Source: an uncultured bacterium
Lineage (GTDB): Bacteria; Actinomycetota; Coriobacteriia; Coriobacteriales; Coriobacteriaceae
Length of the DNA: 5,986 nt
Assembly: GCA_905215095.1 (NCBI GenBank)
Contig: CAJMOL010000106.1
Coordinates: 1-5,986 of the forward strand
Direction of reading: 5' to 3'
In this document: one piece after another, positions 1 through 5,800 of the stretch
Layout: every line of letters starts with the position of its first letter
Position numbering within the stretch: the first letter of the stretch is position 1
Made by a program: the position numbers and the translations under genes
Notes under the pieces: model-generated
Told to the model about the DNA's origin: nothing
The model's database searches: none
What the model saw: the letters and a program-made list of their open reading frames with translations, nothing else

Positions 1-765
1 GCGCAGAAAATGGCGGAGCTGGGCTTTTTCGCGATTGCCTTCGACCCGTCCTATACCGGCGAGAGCGACGGTGCACCCCGCTATGTGGCATCGCCGGACA
101 TCAACACCGAGGATTTCTGCGCAGCGGTGGATTTCCTCTCTGTGCAGAATAGCGTTGACCTGGAGCGCATCGGTATCATCGGCATCTGCGGTTGGGGCGG
201 CATGGCAATCAATGCCGCAGCCATCGACACCCGCATCAAGGCCACCGCGGCTATGACCATGTACGATATGACCCGCGTGACCGCAAACGGCTACTTTGAC
301 GCCGAGGATTCCGAGCAGGCGCGCTTTGAAAAGCGGAAAGCGCTGAACGCGCAGCGCACCGAGGACTATAAAAATGACAGCTACGCGCTGGCGGGCGGCG
401 TGGTCGATCAGCTGCCCGATGACGCGCCGTAGTTTGTGGCGGACTATTACGACTACTACAAGACTCCGCGAGGCTACCATCCCCGCAGCCTGGGCTCCAA
501 AGGCGGCTGGAATGTGACGTCCTCGCTGTCGTTTTTGAATATGCCGATTTTGCAATATAGCAGCGAAATCCGCTCTGCTGTGTTGCTGGTGCATGGCGAG
601 AAGGCGCACTCCCGCTATTTCAGCGAAACCGCATACGGCAAGCTGACTGGGGACAACAAGGAATTGCTCATTATCCCTGGTGCCAGCCACACCGACCTTT
701 ACGATCAGATGGACGTCATTCCGTTTGGAAAGCTGAAAGCGTTCTTTGAGGAGTATTTGAAATAA
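1..765 (+). pseudogene. alpha/beta hydrolase (dienelactone hydrolase-like), interrupted by an in-frame TAG; 5' end outside window
   Basis: The reading frame is already open at base 1 (AQKMAELGFF), so the first Met, at 10, is probably internal and the gene starts left of the window. The frame runs to TAA at 763-765, with one TAG at 430-432 and the same protein resuming directly after it (FVADYYDYYKTPRGYH), so this is one gene and not two. The nucleophile elbow GICGWGG puts a cysteine (codon 187-189) where most alpha/beta hydrolases have serine, as in dienelactone hydrolases. The catalytic His is likely the one in PGASHTD (codon 688-690), and the strand before the acid residue is probably VLLVHGE. 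The family hydrolyses ester or lactone bonds in the cytosol; the substrate here is unknown. The stop separates nucleophile from histidine, so neither fragment should be active unless the stop is read through. One C-to-T change (CAG to TAG) would explain it, as would a sequencing error. The family call is firm, inactivation moderately so. Confidence 0.82.
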
Positions 766-875
766 GGCGTGCCTTGATTCAATGCCAAGTCTCCAGCAAC
801 GATTCTTCTAAAGAGTGGGAGTAGCTGAAACGAGGCGATTGAATAGCTCCATCCGTTTTGGTTAAAACAAAAAAT

Positions 876-895
876 ATGCCGCGCGCCTGCGGCAT
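876..895. other. perfect 7-bp hairpin just upstream of the flavoprotein gene
   Basis: ATGCCGC (876-882) and GCGGCAT (889-895) are exact inverted repeats around a 6-base loop. On the plus strand the stem ends one base before the Shine-Dalgarno sequence of the flavoprotein gene. An A-rich run (864-874) precedes it, so on the minus strand the stem is followed by a T-rich tract, the form of a leftward Rho-independent terminator. No minus-strand gene ends here, since the nearest one stops at 1552. It may stop antisense transcription or structure the flavoprotein leader. The rest of 766-912 shows nothing clear; a weak promoter-like pair (TTGAAT 839-844, TTAAAA 862-867) is too poor to call. Confidence 0.5.
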
Positions 896-896
896 G

Positions 897-904
897 AAGG
901 AGGG
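897..904 (+). promoter_or_regulatory. ribosome binding site of the flavoprotein gene
   Basis: AAGGAGGG lies 8 bases before the ATG at 913, an almost ideal Shine-Dalgarno match. It fixes the start and suggests efficient translation. It abuts the hairpin at 876-895. Confidence 0.85.
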
Positions 905-912
905 AGATTCTT

Positions 913-1443
913 ATGAATATCGTTGTGTTGAGCGGTAGCCCGCGCAAGGGCGCCAATACCGACACCATGGTCGAGGCGTTTGCCGAGACCGCGCGCGAGG
1001 CCGGCCATACGGTCGAGGTCATCCGCGTTGCCGGCAAGAAAATCGCTGGTTGCCTGGGGTGTCAGTATTGCTTCGCCCACGAGGGCACTTGCGTGCAGAA
1101 GGATGACATGGCCAACGTGATTGAGTCGCTGAAAGACGCAGATATGGTCGTCTTCGCCTCGCCTATCTACTGGTTCGATATCACCGCGCAGGAGAAGGCC
1201 GCCATCGATCGCCTGTACGCCTTCGGTGCTACGGGCTTTCCGTTCACCAAGACGGCCCTTTTGCTCGATAGCCACAGCGAGGGCGTCTATGATGCGGCGA
1301 TCGCTATGTACAAGTCGACCTGCGCGTACTGCAAGTGGGAGGACCTGGGCATTGTCACCATCAGCGGTATGACCGAGCGCGACAGCATGGCATCCTCGCC
1401 CAAGTTGGAAGAGGTGCGAGAGCTCGCTCGCAAGCTCGCCTAA
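913..1443 (+). CDS. flavodoxin-family NAD(P)H-dependent oxidoreductase, iron-sulfur flavoprotein-like
   Basis: A 176-residue cytosolic protein of the NADPH-dependent FMN reductase/flavodoxin-like fold, of normal length for the family. The first strand leads into SGSPRKGANT (residues 7-16), the FMN phosphate-binding loop, and SPIYW (83-87) matches the second flavin-contacting loop. Between them is GCLGCQYC followed by Cys60. The spacing C47-X2-C50-X2-C53-X6-C60 fits the compact CX2CX2CX4-7C motif that holds a 4Fe-4S cluster in iron-sulfur flavoproteins such as Isf of methanogens. Many bacterial relatives with this motif are known only from sequence, so cluster binding is inferred. Another pair, C137-X2-C140, lies near the C-terminus. 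Likely role: electron transfer or reduction of quinones or other small acceptors. It follows the broken hydrolase by 147 bases and may be transcribed alone. The start is set by the strong Shine-Dalgarno site. The fold is clear; the physiological substrate is unknown. Confidence 0.88.
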   Translation: MNIVVLSGSPRKGANTDTMVEAFAETAREAGHTVEVIRVAGKKIAGCLGCQYCFAHEGTCVQKDDMANVIESLKDADMVVFASPIYWFDITAQEKAAIDRLYAFGATGFPFTKTALLLDSHSEGVYDAAIAMYKSTCAYCKWEDLGIVTISGMTERDSMASSPKLEEVRELARKLA

Positions 1444-1456
1444 GGACAAGAAGAAC

Positions 1457-1521
1457 GCATGGCAATCAGCGTTATTGGAAGTACTTGCCGTCCTTGCCGG
1501 GTGAATCGTTGATTGCCATGC
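1457..1521. repeat. long inverted repeat between convergent genes; possible terminator
   Basis: GCATGGCAATCA (1457-1468) is exactly complementary to TGATTGCCATGC (1510-1521). A G-U pair and two more Watson-Crick pairs extend this to a 15-bp stem (1457-1471 with 1507-1521). The 35-base loop contains the palindrome AAGTACTT and a direct repeat of CTTGCCG. It lies between the flavoprotein stop (1443) and the ATPase stop (1552). No T-run follows on the plus strand; on the minus strand a modest T-rich stretch (GTTCTTCTTG) follows, so it could help end the ATPase transcript. The large loop is unusual for a terminator, so it may instead be a structured RNA or an element remnant. No convincing gene was found in 1444-1551. 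Confidence 0.5.
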
Positions 1522-1551
1522 ACCGTTGCCCTTGTGGACAATCTCCGCGTG

Positions 1552-2646
1552 CTAGGAGACTTTCTCGCTCAGGAACTCCCTGAACGCGGGGATGTCAAAG
1601 CCAACGAGGCCACGTCCACGTTCCCCGATGACGCCGTCCTCGAGGAGACGGCGTTTATATTGGCTTGCATAGTTGCTGGCAACGCCCATGCGTTTGGCTA
1701 TCTCCGAGACCCTGCTGGGGCCAGAATCGGGCAGCATCGCGAGCAAAAACTCAATGTCTTTATCGGAAAGCTCCCGATAGGTCGTTTCGAGAATTCGATC
1801 GCGCAGCTCCATACGGGCAAGCAGAGAACCCTGCTGGACATCAGGTGCGCTGATTTTGGGCGAGTTCTCCGAAACATCCCATGTGCGATATCCGACGAGC
1901 TGCATCATGTAGGGGAATCCGTCGACGGCCTTCACGGCATCCTCGAGCGCTTCTGGCGTGATTGAGCGGCCTCCGGCCTCAACGGTTTTGCGGAATGCGT
2001 TTGCAATTTCAACGTCAGTGATTCGTCCCAACTGATGATATTGGGAACGCCTGAGGAACGAGACGGAATCGTTACGCAGCAACGCCGATACTTTGTAGGG
2101 CAGTCCTGCCATGAGTAGGGCAACTTTTTTACCTTCGCGTACAAAGTGCTGGTAAACAGAGGCAAATTGAAGCATTTCTTCGAGATCGACGGTGACTTCA
2201 TCGATGGTGATGAGAAGTCCGATGTCATGTTTTTCGAGTTGCTTAAAGATGCCATTCATGCGCGTGCGCCAGTTGCCCTGAGCCTCTTGAGCATATGTCC
2301 AATCGATGCCCACTGGGCCAATTTGAACACCGTTTATGCGCGTGTGAGGCTGTGAGAGGTAGCTATCTGCGGCTTCTTTGGTTCGCTCGATAATATCTTC
2401 GAGCATGCCTGGCATGGCGGAGACATTTGCTGCGATCCAGTCGTGTTCAAGCGCCGTTTCTGAAAGGAGCGAGAGAAGCGCCGTCTTGCCCGTTCCCCTT
2501 GCGCCAGTAAAAATGGTCGACAGGTTGGGATCTCCCGGGCCGTTGATAAAGCCACGGTTGATGTCACGCAGAATATGCTCGCGACCCGCTAGAAAGGGAG
2601 GGACGCTTCCGAACGTCGGGGTAAAGGGGTTCTTGCTGTACTCCAT
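1552..2646 (-). CDS. AAA-type ATPase with C-terminal winged helix, no visible partner gene
   Basis: A 364-residue protein starting MEYSKNPFTP at the ATG at 2646-2644, chosen because AAAGGAG sits just upstream. The frame stays open to a TTG at 2700, but that extension is coded by the leader repeats and is unlikely to be real. The N-terminal part (about 15-210) is a P-loop ATPase: FLAGRE ahead of the Walker A motif GARGTGKT (48-55), then a hydrophobic Walker B strand ending in DE (149-150). About 210-285 is the helical lid region. About 294-360 is a winged-helix domain with a likely recognition helix near ASNYASQYKRRL. This resembles the AAA_16/Orc1-Cdc6-like architecture of many prokaryotic DNA-associated ATPases of unknown role. 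No nuclease, toxin or transposase is adjacent. Some stretches are about 47% GC against about 60% in parC, hinting at transfer. ATP binding is nearly certain; the biological role is unknown. Confidence 0.87.
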   Translation of the reverse strand: MEYSKNPFTPTFGSVPPFLAGREHILRDINRGFINGPGDPNLSTIFTGARGTGKTALLSLLSETALEHDWIAANVSAMPGMLEDIIERTKEAADSYLSQPHTRINGVQIGPVGIDWTYAQEAQGNWRTRMNGIFKQLEKHDIGLLITIDEVTVDLEEMLQFASVYQHFVREGKKVALLMAGLPYKVSALLRNDSVSFLRRSQYHQLGRITDVEIANAFRKTVEAGGRSITPEALEDAVKAVDGFPYMMQLVGYRTWDVSENSPKISAPDVQQGSLLARMELRDRILETTYRELSDKDIEFLLAMLPDSGPSRVSEIAKRMGVASNYASQYKRRLLEDGVIGERGRGLVGFDIPAFREFLSEKVS

Positions 2647-2651
2647 GGTAG

Positions 2652-2657
2652 CTCCTT
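2652..2657 (-). promoter_or_regulatory. ribosome binding site of the ATPase gene
   Basis: AAGGAG on the minus strand ends five bases before the ATG at 2646, which decides that start over the TTG at 2700. Its 5' AAG belongs to the last 19-bp leader repeat, so anything binding the repeats could also mask the ribosome site. Confidence 0.8.
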
Positions 2658-2711
2658 TGCAAGTTTTGCTAATTTTTGCAACTTTTGCTAACTTTTGCAA
2701 GTTTTGCTAAC
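2655..2711 (-). repeat. three 19-bp tandem repeats in the ATPase leader
   Basis: Read on the minus strand the units are GTTAGCAAAACTTGCAAAA (2711-2693), the same with one C-to-G change (2692-2674), and a copy altered only at its first and last base (2673-2655). Each holds the dyad GCAA-N3-TTGC (plus-strand positions 2659-2669, 2678-2688, 2697-2707), so three operator-like sites recur every 19 bp, nearly two helical turns. The last unit runs into the Shine-Dalgarno site. Such arrays suit cooperative protein binding or autoregulation; the ATPase's winged helix is one candidate binder, by inference only. Confidence 0.85.
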
Positions 2712-2747
2712 GACTGACCAATGGGCATCGAAGCAGTGACGCTGACA

Positions 2748-2796
2748 TTTTTTACGCAGAAAAATAAGCAGAAATCAATTTATCTGCGTTAAAAAA
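2748..2796 (-). promoter_or_regulatory. inverted repeat overlapping the candidate ATPase promoter
   Basis: TTTTTTACGCAGA (2748-2760) and TCTGCGTTAAAAAA (2783-2796) are inverted copies differing by one extra base, around 22 bases. On the minus strand a promoter-like pair lies inside: TTGATT (2778-2773) and TAAAAA (2754-2749), 18 bp apart, each 4 of 6 to the sigma-70-type consensus. The arms would cover the -10 box and flank the -35 box, as an operator might. Neither strand has a T-run after the stem, so a plain terminator is unlikely. The repeat is certain; the promoter is tentative. Confidence 0.45.
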
Positions 2797-2805
2797 TAGT
2801 TGAGA

Positions 2806-2856
2806 AGAAAAACGACGAGTCCCGGGCGCAATGCCGTTGCGTTCCGGGCCTCGTCG
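2806..2856 (-). terminator. Rho-independent terminator of parC
   Basis: A strong stem: CGACGAG (2813-2819) pairs with CTCGTCG (2850-2856). After one mismatch CCCGG pairs with CCGGG, then a G-U pair and, past a bulged T, CGCAA (2827-2831) pairs with TTGCG (2837-2841) around a 5-base loop. On the minus strand it is followed by TTTTTCTTCTC (2812-2802). It lies about 40 bases past the parC stop codon, as expected for the end of the topoisomerase IV transcript. Confidence 0.88.
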
Positions 2857-2893
2857 CTTTGCGAAGTATCTAACGATCTCGTTGCCGTGGTAC

Positions 2894-5134
2894 CTAGTCA
2901 AACAAGCTCGGCATGTCGTTTTCCTTCATGAGGGCACCGGCAGAGGGAAGGCTCTGCGCGGTGAACTTTTCGGCCGAGACGCCGGCGCCAAGAATCTCCT
3001 CGGTCGTGCCGACCGTGGTGACCGAGCGGCCCTTCTTGGCCGTAAGGGCCTGGACGCCCTGCGTGTTGGTGGTCGTCTTGGTCTTGAGCAACGACGTGTT
3101 GAAGTTCATCAGGCGGTAGTCGCTCGAGACCAGCGCGATGTCGCGATCTTCCTTGAGCACCTGGGCATACAGCAGCTTGCTGCCACCGTAGATAGCGTTC
3201 TTGAGACGTTTGCGGTTGGTCTTGGTAACGTATCCGGAAAGTGCGACGCGCACCACGCGGCCGTTCTCAAAGACAAACAGCACGTCGGCCTTGTAGTCAT
3301 CGGGGTCGATGACCCAGATGACGCTCTCGTCGGGTTCCATCTCAAGATCGGTCGGCAGGTACGAGCCCAGCTGGGCCGACTTGGTGTCCTCAAACGCCGC
3401 AACCTTGCACTTGTACACCTGGCTCTTGTTGGTAAACACGAGCAGCTCGTGGGTGTTGGAGGACGGGAACTCGATAAAGGGTTTGTCGCCGTCCTTGTAC
3501 TTGAGCGTGGTCGCCTTCTTGAGTACGCGGTCCGTCATCTTCTTAAGGTAGCCATCGCGCGAGAGCATGATGGTAACCGGATATTCCTCGACCTCGGGCT
3601 CCAGGCTCACCTCGATAACCTCATGGGGCTCAATCCTGCCCGTGCGGCGCGGCATCACGTACTTCTTGTTGACTGCGGCCAGCTCGTCGCTGATGACCTT
3701 CTTGATGTTCTCCTCGCTGGAGAGGATTTCCTCAAGCTCGGCAATCTCGCCCTCAAGCTTGGCAATGTCCTTGGTGCGGTTGAGGATGTATTCCTCGTTG
3801 ATGTTGCGGAGCTTAAGCTCGGCAACAAACTCGGCCTGGGTCTCGTCGATGTCGAAACCCTTCATAAGGTTGGGCACGACCTCGGCTTCGAGCTTGGTGC
3901 CGCGGATGATGGCGATGGCCTTGTCGATGTCGAGCAAGATCGCCTCGAGGCCGTGCAGCAGGTGCAGGCGCTCGGACTTTTTGCCCAGGTCAAAGTTAAT
4001 GCGGCGGCGCGTGGACTCAATACGCCACTTGACCCACTCGTGCAGGATCTGGCGCACGCCCATAACGCGAGGGTAACCATCGACCAGCACGTTGAAGTTG
4101 CACGAGAACGAATCCTGCAGCGTGGTCGAGCGATAGAGCTTGGCCATGAGCTTGTCGGGGTCGACACCGCGCTTAAGGTCGATGGCGATGCGCAGGCCCG
4201 AGAGGTCGGTCTCGTCGCGGATGTCAGCGATCTCTTTGACCTTGCCCTCCTTGGAGAGCTTGACGATGCGCTCGATGATGACATCGGTCTTGGTGGTGTA
4301 GGGGATCTCGTAGACCTCGATGATGCGCTCTTCGGGAATCCAACGCCAACGGGAGCGGATCTGGAAGCTGCCAAGGCCGGTCTCGATAATCTTTTCCATC
4401 TCCTCGCGGCGGTAGATAATTTCACCGCCGGTCGAGAAGTCTGGCATGGGCATGTACTCGAGCAGATCGCAGTCGGGGTCCTTGAGGTAGTGCATCGTGG
4501 CGGTGCAGACCTCGTTGAGGTTGAAACCACAGATGTCAGACGCCATGGCGACGCCGATGCCCTTGTTGGCCGAGACGAGGATGTTGGGGAAGGTGGTGGG
4601 CAACAGACGCGGCTCCTTCATGGCGCCGTCGTAGCTGTCGACGAAGTCGACCGGGTCCTTGTCGATGTCCTTAAAGATCTCGGCGCTGATGGGGGAGAGC
4701 TTGGCCTCGGTGTAACGCGAAGCGGCGTAGCTCAAGTCGCCCGAATAATACTTGCCAAAGTTGCCCTTCGACTCCACAAAGGGGGCGAGCAGCGCTTCGT
4801 TGCCGGTGGCTAGACGCACCATCGTCTCGTAGATCGCGGCGTCGCCGTGCGGGTTGAGCTTCATGGTCTGACCCACGATGTTGGCGCTCTTCTGGCGCTC
4901 GCCCTTGAGCAGACCCATCTTGTACATGGTGTAGAGCAGCTTGCGGTGTGAGGGCTTAAAGCCGTCAATCTCGGGGAATGCACGCGAGACGTTGACGCTC
5001 ATAGCGTAGGGCATGTAGTTGACCTCGAGCGTCTGCGTGATTGGCTGATCGGTGACCTCGGAGTGCAGGCCGATGACGTTCTCGGCGTTGACCTGCTTTT
5101 TCTTTGGCTGGTTCTTCGTCTTCTTCTTTGCCAC
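2894..5134 (-). CDS. parC: DNA topoisomerase IV subunit A (ParC/GyrA family)
   Basis: A complete 746-residue type IIA topoisomerase A subunit, which breaks and rejoins DNA and, with ParE, decatenates daughter chromosomes. After a lysine-rich tail, the winged-helix breakage-reunion domain spans roughly 30-500: MPYAMSV, then PEIDGFKPSHRKLLY, then the quinolone-region segment NPHGDAAIYETMVR (94-107), with catalytic Tyr141 in AASRYTEAKLS. The residue matching E. coli GyrA Ser83 is Ala99, and the Asp87 equivalent is Glu103. A coiled-coil arm covers about 430-490. The C-terminal domain (about 515-715) shows pinwheel-type blades (TIMLSRDGYLKKM, LLVFTNKSQVYKCKV, DVLFVFENGRVVRV). No GyrA box (QRRGGKG) is visible, which supports ParC over GyrA, and the length is close to that of E. 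coli ParC. The start is GTG at 5134-5132 with GAGG five bases upstream. The parE remnant ends 45 bases before it, the usual parE-parC operon order. The gene is undamaged although its partner is broken. Confidence 0.92.
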   Translation of the reverse strand: MAKKKTKNQPKKKQVNAENVIGLHSEVTDQPITQTLEVNYMPYAMSVNVSRAFPEIDGFKPSHRKLLYTMYKMGLLKGERQKSANIVGQTMKLNPHGDAAIYETMVRLATGNEALLAPFVESKGNFGKYYSGDLSYAASRYTEAKLSPISAEIFKDIDKDPVDFVDSYDGAMKEPRLLPTTFPNILVSANKGIGVAMASDICGFNLNEVCTATMHYLKDPDCDLLEYMPMPDFSTGGEIIYRREEMEKIIETGLGSFQIRSRWRWIPEERIIEVYEIPYTTKTDVIIERIVKLSKEGKVKEIADIRDETDLSGLRIAIDLKRGVDPDKLMAKLYRSTTLQDSFSCNFNVLVDGYPRVMGVRQILHEWVKWRIESTRRRINFDLGKKSERLHLLHGLEAILLDIDKAIAIIRGTKLEAEVVPNLMKGFDIDETQAEFVAELKLRNINEEYILNRTKDIAKLEGEIAELEEILSSEENIKKVISDELAAVNKKYVMPRRTGRIEPHEVIEVSLEPEVEEYPVTIMLSRDGYLKKMTDRVLKKATTLKYKDGDKPFIEFPSSNTHELLVFTNKSQVYKCKVAAFEDTKSAQLGSYLPTDLEMEPDESVIWVIDPDDYKADVLFVFENGRVVRVALSGYVTKTNRKRLKNAIYGGSKLLYAQVLKEDRDIALVSSDYRLMNFNTSLLKTKTTTNTQGVQALTAKKGRSVTTVGTTEEILGAGVSAEKFTAQSLPSAGALMKENDMPSLFD

Positions 5135-5136
5135 GA

Positions 5137-5144
5137 TTTCCTCT
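5137..5144 (-). promoter_or_regulatory. ribosome binding site supporting the GTG start of parC
   Basis: Read on the minus strand, AGAGGAAA precedes the GTG at 5134 with its GAGG core five bases away. It supports this non-ATG start and the MAKKKTKNQP N-terminus. The 45-base gap after the parE stop shows no terminator, consistent with co-transcription. Confidence 0.75.
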
Positions 5145-5179
5145 TGAACTTCTTATGGGCCGTCGTTATCGATTTGCTG

Positions 5180-5573
5180 CTATTGCAGGTCTAGCTGGTC
5201 CAGATATTCCTTGCCGTGCTCGGAGATATGGCGCTTGCGGCCTGCCTCGTCGTTGCCCAGCAACAGGTTGAACATGGTCTCCATCTTGGTGACGTCCTCG
5301 GGCTCCACCTTGATCAGGCGACGCGTCTCGGGGTTCATGGTGGTGAGCCACATCATGTCCGGATCGTTCTCACCAAGACCCTTGGAGCGGTTGATGGAGC
5401 ACTTCTGGTCGCCAATCTCCTTGAGGATGCCGTTCTTCTCGAGCTCGGTGTAGGCAAAGTAGGTCTTCTCTTTGCAGTTGATCTCGTAGAGCGGCGACTC
5501 GGCGATGTAGACAAAGCCCTCGTCGATAAGCATTGCTTGTCTGCGGGGGCTTTGCTTTTGCTTTCTTGACCAT
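5180..5573 (-). pseudogene. parE: DNA topoisomerase IV subunit B (ParE), internally deleted remnant
   Basis: From about 5530 down to TAG at 5182-5180 the frame encodes the last 116 residues of a ParE/GyrB protein. They begin LIDEGFVYIAESPLYEI at the end of the TOPRIM region, followed by the GyrB C-terminal signature (RSKGLGENDPDMMW...NPETRRLIKV). The family is about 640 residues long, so the ATPase, transducer and most of the TOPRIM domain are missing. Just upstream in another frame, the ATG at 5573-5571 opens MVKKAKAKPPQTSNAY, a lysine-rich stretch like the tail before the conserved ParE N-terminus. Together they look like the two ends of parE joined near 5526-5534, out of frame, after loss of roughly 500 codons. 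No good Shine-Dalgarno site precedes the ATG at 5573. The C-terminal identity is firm; the N-terminal stub is inferred. An assembly join would look the same. The product cannot be a working ParE. Confidence 0.8.
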
Positions 5574-5613
5574 CTCGAATGGAAAGAGCTATTGAATTAG
5601 TTGATGAAGCGCC

Positions 5614-5653
5614 AAAATGCAACCATACCCTTTATATAAAGCAAAAAGAGTTG
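5614..5653. repeat. paired 40-nt element, copy 1
   Basis: AAAATGCAAC (5614-5623), a 19-base spacer, then AAAAAGAGTTG (5643-5653). The same two blocks with the same spacing recur at 5761-5800. Here the arms also form an inverted repeat, TGCAAC (5618-5623) with GTTGCA (5650-5655). The ends are conserved and the spacer is not, like a two-part binding site or the ends of a small intergenic repeat. Confidence 0.6.
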
Positions 5654-5760
5654 CATGGATTTTGAGAAGACGCAACTGAAAACAACCCAAAGGAACAAAA
5701 TTAATAGAAGGGGTTGCAATTGTTGTGTGATTTATGTGAAAAAAGGTGGATAATGAGATA

Positions 5761-5800
5761 AAAATGCAACTATCTAGGCAAAATCGACCAAAAAGAGTTG
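5761..5800. repeat. paired 40-nt element, copy 2
   Basis: AAAATGCAAC (5761-5770), 19 bases, AAAAAGAGTTG (5790-5800): both blocks match copy 1 exactly, each displaced by 147 bases. The right arm continues GTTGTT instead of GTTGCA, so the inverted pairing is weaker. The spacers match at only about 7 of 19 positions, so these are not simply a recent duplication. Confidence 0.6.

Noticed and set aside
436..765. Separate second gene starting at GTG 436
   Set aside because: It is in the same frame as the upstream hydrolase and simply continues that protein, including the catalytic histidine. No ribosome binding site precedes it.
1459..1512. 17-codon ORF MAISVIGSTCRPCRVNR
   Set aside because: It overlaps the inverted repeat, has no good ribosome site, and is too short to judge.
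2647..2700. Extended ATPase N-terminus from TTG 2700
   Set aside because: The extra residues are translated tandem repeats, and the strong Shine-Dalgarno site points to ATG 2646.
2655..2711. CRISPR array or plasmid iterons
   Set aside because: The repeats are directly tandem with no spacers, which excludes CRISPR. There is no replication initiator gene nearby, so a role as iterons is unsupported.
2831..4813. 660-codon open frame on the plus strand
   Set aside because: It lies almost wholly antisense to parC, whose conserved motifs are unmistakable. Long antisense frames are common opposite GC-rich genes, and the translation shows no known domain.
5353..5622. 89-codon minus-strand frame overlapping the parE remnant
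   Set aside because: It is an out-of-frame reading of parE sequence with low-complexity Ser/Arg composition.
5579..5665. 28-codon plus-strand ORF beginning MERAIELVDEAP
   Set aside because: The opening looks protein-like, but there is no ribosome binding site, it stops quickly, and I recognise no family. It may be a gene fragment but cannot be supported.
5745..5753. DnaA-box-like sequence TTATCCACC on the minus strand
   Set aside because: It matches 8 of 9 bases of the consensus but is a single site with no cluster, so it does not indicate an origin.
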